Positions 61,234 through 64,000 of a stretch of 64,000 nucleotides of DNA are shown here, piece after piece. Both the position numbers and the translations under genes were made by a program. Origin of the DNA: Gossypium raimondii (lineage: Eukaryota; Streptophyta; Magnoliopsida; Malvales; Malvaceae); assembly GCF_025698545.1 (NCBI RefSeq), contig NC_068567.1, positions 3,162,001 to 3,226,000 on the forward strand. The letters run 5' to 3'. Below the pieces are notes generated by a model. The model worked only from the letters and a program-made list of their open reading frames with translations. It was not told where the DNA came from and did not search any database. Each line of letters starts with the position of its first letter. The first letter of the stretch is position 1.

Positions 61234-63043
61234 TATTTTATTAATAATATTTTAATTATTAGTGTTATAGTTATTATCACTTAATTAGACTTTGGATTTA
61301 TATTAAATTACACTTATTATTTTAGAATAATTTATCACTTAGTTAGTGTAATAATTATATATTGATTAAAACTAAGATAAGAATTATAAATTAATGCTTT
61401 AACTAGACATTTTCATTCAAGTAACATCTAAAGAATTAAAAAAATCAACTTTTAGTATTATTTTATACGTTTTCTTCTTTCACAAAAAAATATAATTTTT
61501 GTTATTATTTGATATTTTAACATTTTTCAACTGTTGAATTTATCAATATAAGTATACTTGTCATACATGTAAAATTTCGAATCAATCGATATCTCTATCA
61601 TATCTATCTTAAATATAGTTTATATTAATATATATTTAATAGTTGAATTTTTTTTTACATAAAACAAATAGTTAACTCCAAACTAGATATGTATGATTTC
61701 CATGAATGAAACATGAAATATGAGGACTAAATTATTAAAATATCAATCATACAAAACTTATAAAAAATATCGCAAAATAAGTAAATTATAAAATACAACA
61801 CACATCAAAATCTTTTTAACTTTGTGTTTGTTTAATGACTCTATAAGGTAATTTCCCCAAAATATTCCAACACAAACAAATGAGTGTGAATTAGGAAGAA
61901 GGATGGAAAGAAAGTGGGAGCTTTGAGTAGAAAGCAAGCAAGACAAAAAGGGCAAATAAAAACCTTAACTTTGAATTTTTTGAGATGTGAAGGCAAGCAT
62001 ATATGCCAAATTTGCATGCCCCAACACCAACATCTAACGAAACACTTGAAATATTAACTCAATTTCATTATGGGTTTTAATTATATCTGTGTATTTTTAT
62101 ACAATATCTAAAATTACTCTTAGTCTCTCCTCAACTCATAAATAAGAGAATAATGCTCTTCAATACACTTGAACCCATGTCCTCCTACATCGGCAATAAT
62201 ACTAATGCTAATCGAGCTAAGATTAAATCGACTTTTTAATCTCTTTTTTTAGTGTTCTTCATATTTACATTTTGACATATTCGTGTATTAGTATCATGTA
62301 ATCTTATTGTATGTTGCTATTAGTTCCTATACATTACGAAAATTTAGTCTCTATATTTTAAATTTGGTCATTTTTAGTCTATGTACTTTTTGAATTGGTT
62401 AATTTTTATCCTTCTACTTTTCAAATTTTAATAATGCGTACAATTGTAGATTTAGTCTACATTCTTCAATTTTAGTCTTGATGCAGATAACATGCGTCAA
62501 TCCATTAATTGGATTTTTAGCGAGTAATATGTGAAAATAACAAGTTGACATGGCATTACACATGGAATAATATGTTTGTTGCATCAGATTTTGAAAATAG
62601 CATAACTTAACTCAATGAATTTAACAATTATTTGTCAGGTGAAGACCGAAATTATAAAATTCAGAAAATACATGGACTAGAAAAGAATCAAACTAAAATA
62701 CAATAATTAACTCCACAACATTCCTAAAGTATAAGTACTAATAGCAAAACTTAACCTAAATTAATAAATTTGCTTGAAGCTTGGTTCAATTAATCAACTT
62801 CTTTTCTAAAAAGATGGTGAAGAATAAAATCTTTAATGGGCGAACAAGCCACTTGTCGCCTTCCTTGCCTTGGCTTGTAAACTCTACACTTCTCTCCGCT
62901 AGGGGCTGCTTTTATATATGTCTCTTTGCCAGTCTTCTACTCTTTCGGTAATTTTTGGTAGTGACTCGGAATTTGAACCAAGTTAAAACTGCTTTGTTTT
63001 CAGGCTTTTTATTTTGTCATTTGGCATTGCTGAAAACTGAGTT
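61234..63043. other. AT-rich intergenic DNA and promoter of the last gene
   Basis: No coding exon is seen from 61234 to 62312. A MITE occupies 62313-62747. A TATA-type stretch (CTTTTATATATG, about 62910-62921) lies about 120 bp upstream of the ATG at 63044 and is a reasonable promoter candidate for that gene. Confidence 0.4.
62313..62747. mobile_element. Short-TIR MITE, about 435 bp
   Basis: Left end TTGCTATTAGTTCCTATACATTACGAAAA is mirrored by the complement of TTCCTAAAGTATAAGTACTAATAGCAAA at the right. The interior carries LTAG-style TTTAGTC(T/C) repeats but no coding region. The target duplication was not resolved. It lies about 300 bp upstream of the last gene. Confidence 0.6.
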
Positions 63044-64000
63044 ATGGGAAGCAAGATTTGCATGCTCCTTCTCTATTCAACAATGGCGGCCACTCTGTTA
63101 ACACATTGCGGTAACCTCAGTTTTGTTACATTATAGATTATATTAGATTTGATTCTTTGCTTCTTTTTTCTTTTTTTGTCTCATACCCCTTTAATATCCG
63201 ATAGATATATTGAGTTCTAACTAAATCGAAAATCAATAGGAGCAAAATTCTATAGTGTTTGTTAGTGTTATACATTGTTGCATTTAACTTCATGTTAACT
63301 TTTACGTATTTTTGGTAATTAAGCATTGGTCTCACAATATTTTTAGTATATTTAGAACTTAAAATCCAATCTTGTTATCATAATTAAAATTTCTTTTGTT
63401 AAATTTAAATTCATAATCATCAAGGACATAGTCGGGGCAGGGGCAGCCCCTTAGCCAAATGGATAAATTATTCTTTAGCTCATCCTAAAATTTAAGAGCT
63501 TCTATTTAGTCCTTTAACCTTTGATAAAATGAGAAATTTGAAAACTTAGCCCTGTTCAAAAGTTAATAATTTAATTTAAGCCTTTTCAAATGTAAATTTT
63601 AGCTTTGTCCCTCAAATTTTATAATTTTATTTCGGTTCCTCAAAACAAAATTTTTGTCTTCACCCTTGATATTAACGTTGTTTTTTTGTTAAATAGCTAC
63701 AAAGTATTCTTTTTATTTCAAAAATGGTATTGGCAAATGAACCTCAACTTTGAAATATGAAAAGTAGAGAGACTAAATTCTTAAAAATAAAAATAGAAGG
63801 ACTAAATCTCGAACGTACAAAGAGAGCTATGAACTTTGGAGCATATTTTAACCTTAAACAATAAAATTTATATTTCTAAATGGAAAAATGTGATGTTGAT
63901 TAATTGTGAATCCCATTGTTTTTTTTTTTGGAGCAGATGCAAGAACATCAATGGGAATGATGAAAGATCCGAAACATGGAAGAAGTTCAGTCATAAAGCA
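63044..64000 (+). CDS. Small probable secreted protein, partial at window edge
   Basis: Exon 1 (63044-63110) encodes MGSKICMLLLYSTMAATLL and THC, a short basic start followed by a hydrophobic core like a signal peptide. A GT donor follows. An AG acceptor at 63935-63936 opens exon 2 (63937 to beyond 64000), in phase, encoding DARTSMGMMKDPKHGRSS and VIK. The junction phase and polypyrimidine tract support the model. The predicted cleavage region is near the TLLTHCDA boundary. No family is recognised; the charged, Gly/Ser/Lys-rich segment after the signal is reminiscent of secreted peptide precursors, but this is a guess. The intron appears to host a MITE. Confidence 0.45.
63421..63656. mobile_element. 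Probable hAT-type MITE inside the intron of the last gene
   Basis: Left end CAAGGACATAGTCGGGGCAGGGGCAGCCCC, internal TTTAGTCC/TTTCGGTTCC segments, and a right end that read in reverse is CAAGGGTGAAGACAAAA, in the style of the 1766-2023 and 28757-28999 elements. The flanking 8-mers match poorly (about 5 of 8). Confidence 0.45.

Overview
This is a nuclear plant chromosome segment from a dicot. The genes have introns, intergenic DNA is AT-rich, and nested transposable elements fill much of the space. The proteins (a CYP749A-type P450 pair, PHR1-LIKE, proteasome RPN2, DC1 Cys/His-rich proteins) and the style of the repeats fit Malvaceae, most likely cotton (Gossypium). That assignment is inference from family resemblance, not a database match.

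Layout. 1-2688 is repeat-derived DNA with a 258-bp hAT-type MITE. 2694-7488 is a decayed Ty1/copia retrotransposon with both 193-bp LTRs and a 5-bp target duplication. 8016-10453 is a 2.4-kb solo LTR sitting in the 5' leader of the first of two tandem P450 genes (10482-12894 and 15664-17537, five exons each, 511 and 514 aa). Two long-TIR MITEs lie between them. On the minus strand follow a FLOURY1-like GTD-binding protein (17829-20095) and a MYB-CC factor of the PHL2/PHL3 type (20535-23494).

24000-39700 is a gene desert of mobile-element debris: a MULE-type unit with a decayed plant-mobile-domain gene facing a transposase tail, several hAT and Mutator-like foldback MITEs with readable target duplications, a LINE RNase H scrap and microsatellites. 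40010-44594 (minus) holds a tandem pair of DC1-domain genes, each broken by an apparent one-base deletion; the second copy is also truncated. 46021-51966 (minus) is a complete 13-exon RPN2 (26S proteasome) gene encoding 1009 aa.

52765-61233 is the most unusual part. An LTR-like direct-repeat element is interrupted by a solo LTR (55322-61076, exact GTGTT duplication). That LTR is interrupted by a 3.09-kb DNA element (57613-60702) with imperfect TIRs and a TTA duplication, and that element carries a near-complete intron-containing ribosomal protein S5 gene with its leader. The S5 copy has a 17-nt deletion that truncates the protein. This looks like a Pack-type capture of a whole housekeeping gene, nested three levels deep. 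The window ends inside a gene for a small, apparently secreted protein (63044-64000+).

The genes do not form a pathway. The P450 pair and the DC1 pair are local tandem duplications with one member diverging or decaying; RPN2, PHL and the FLOURY1-like gene look like ordinary intact single genes.
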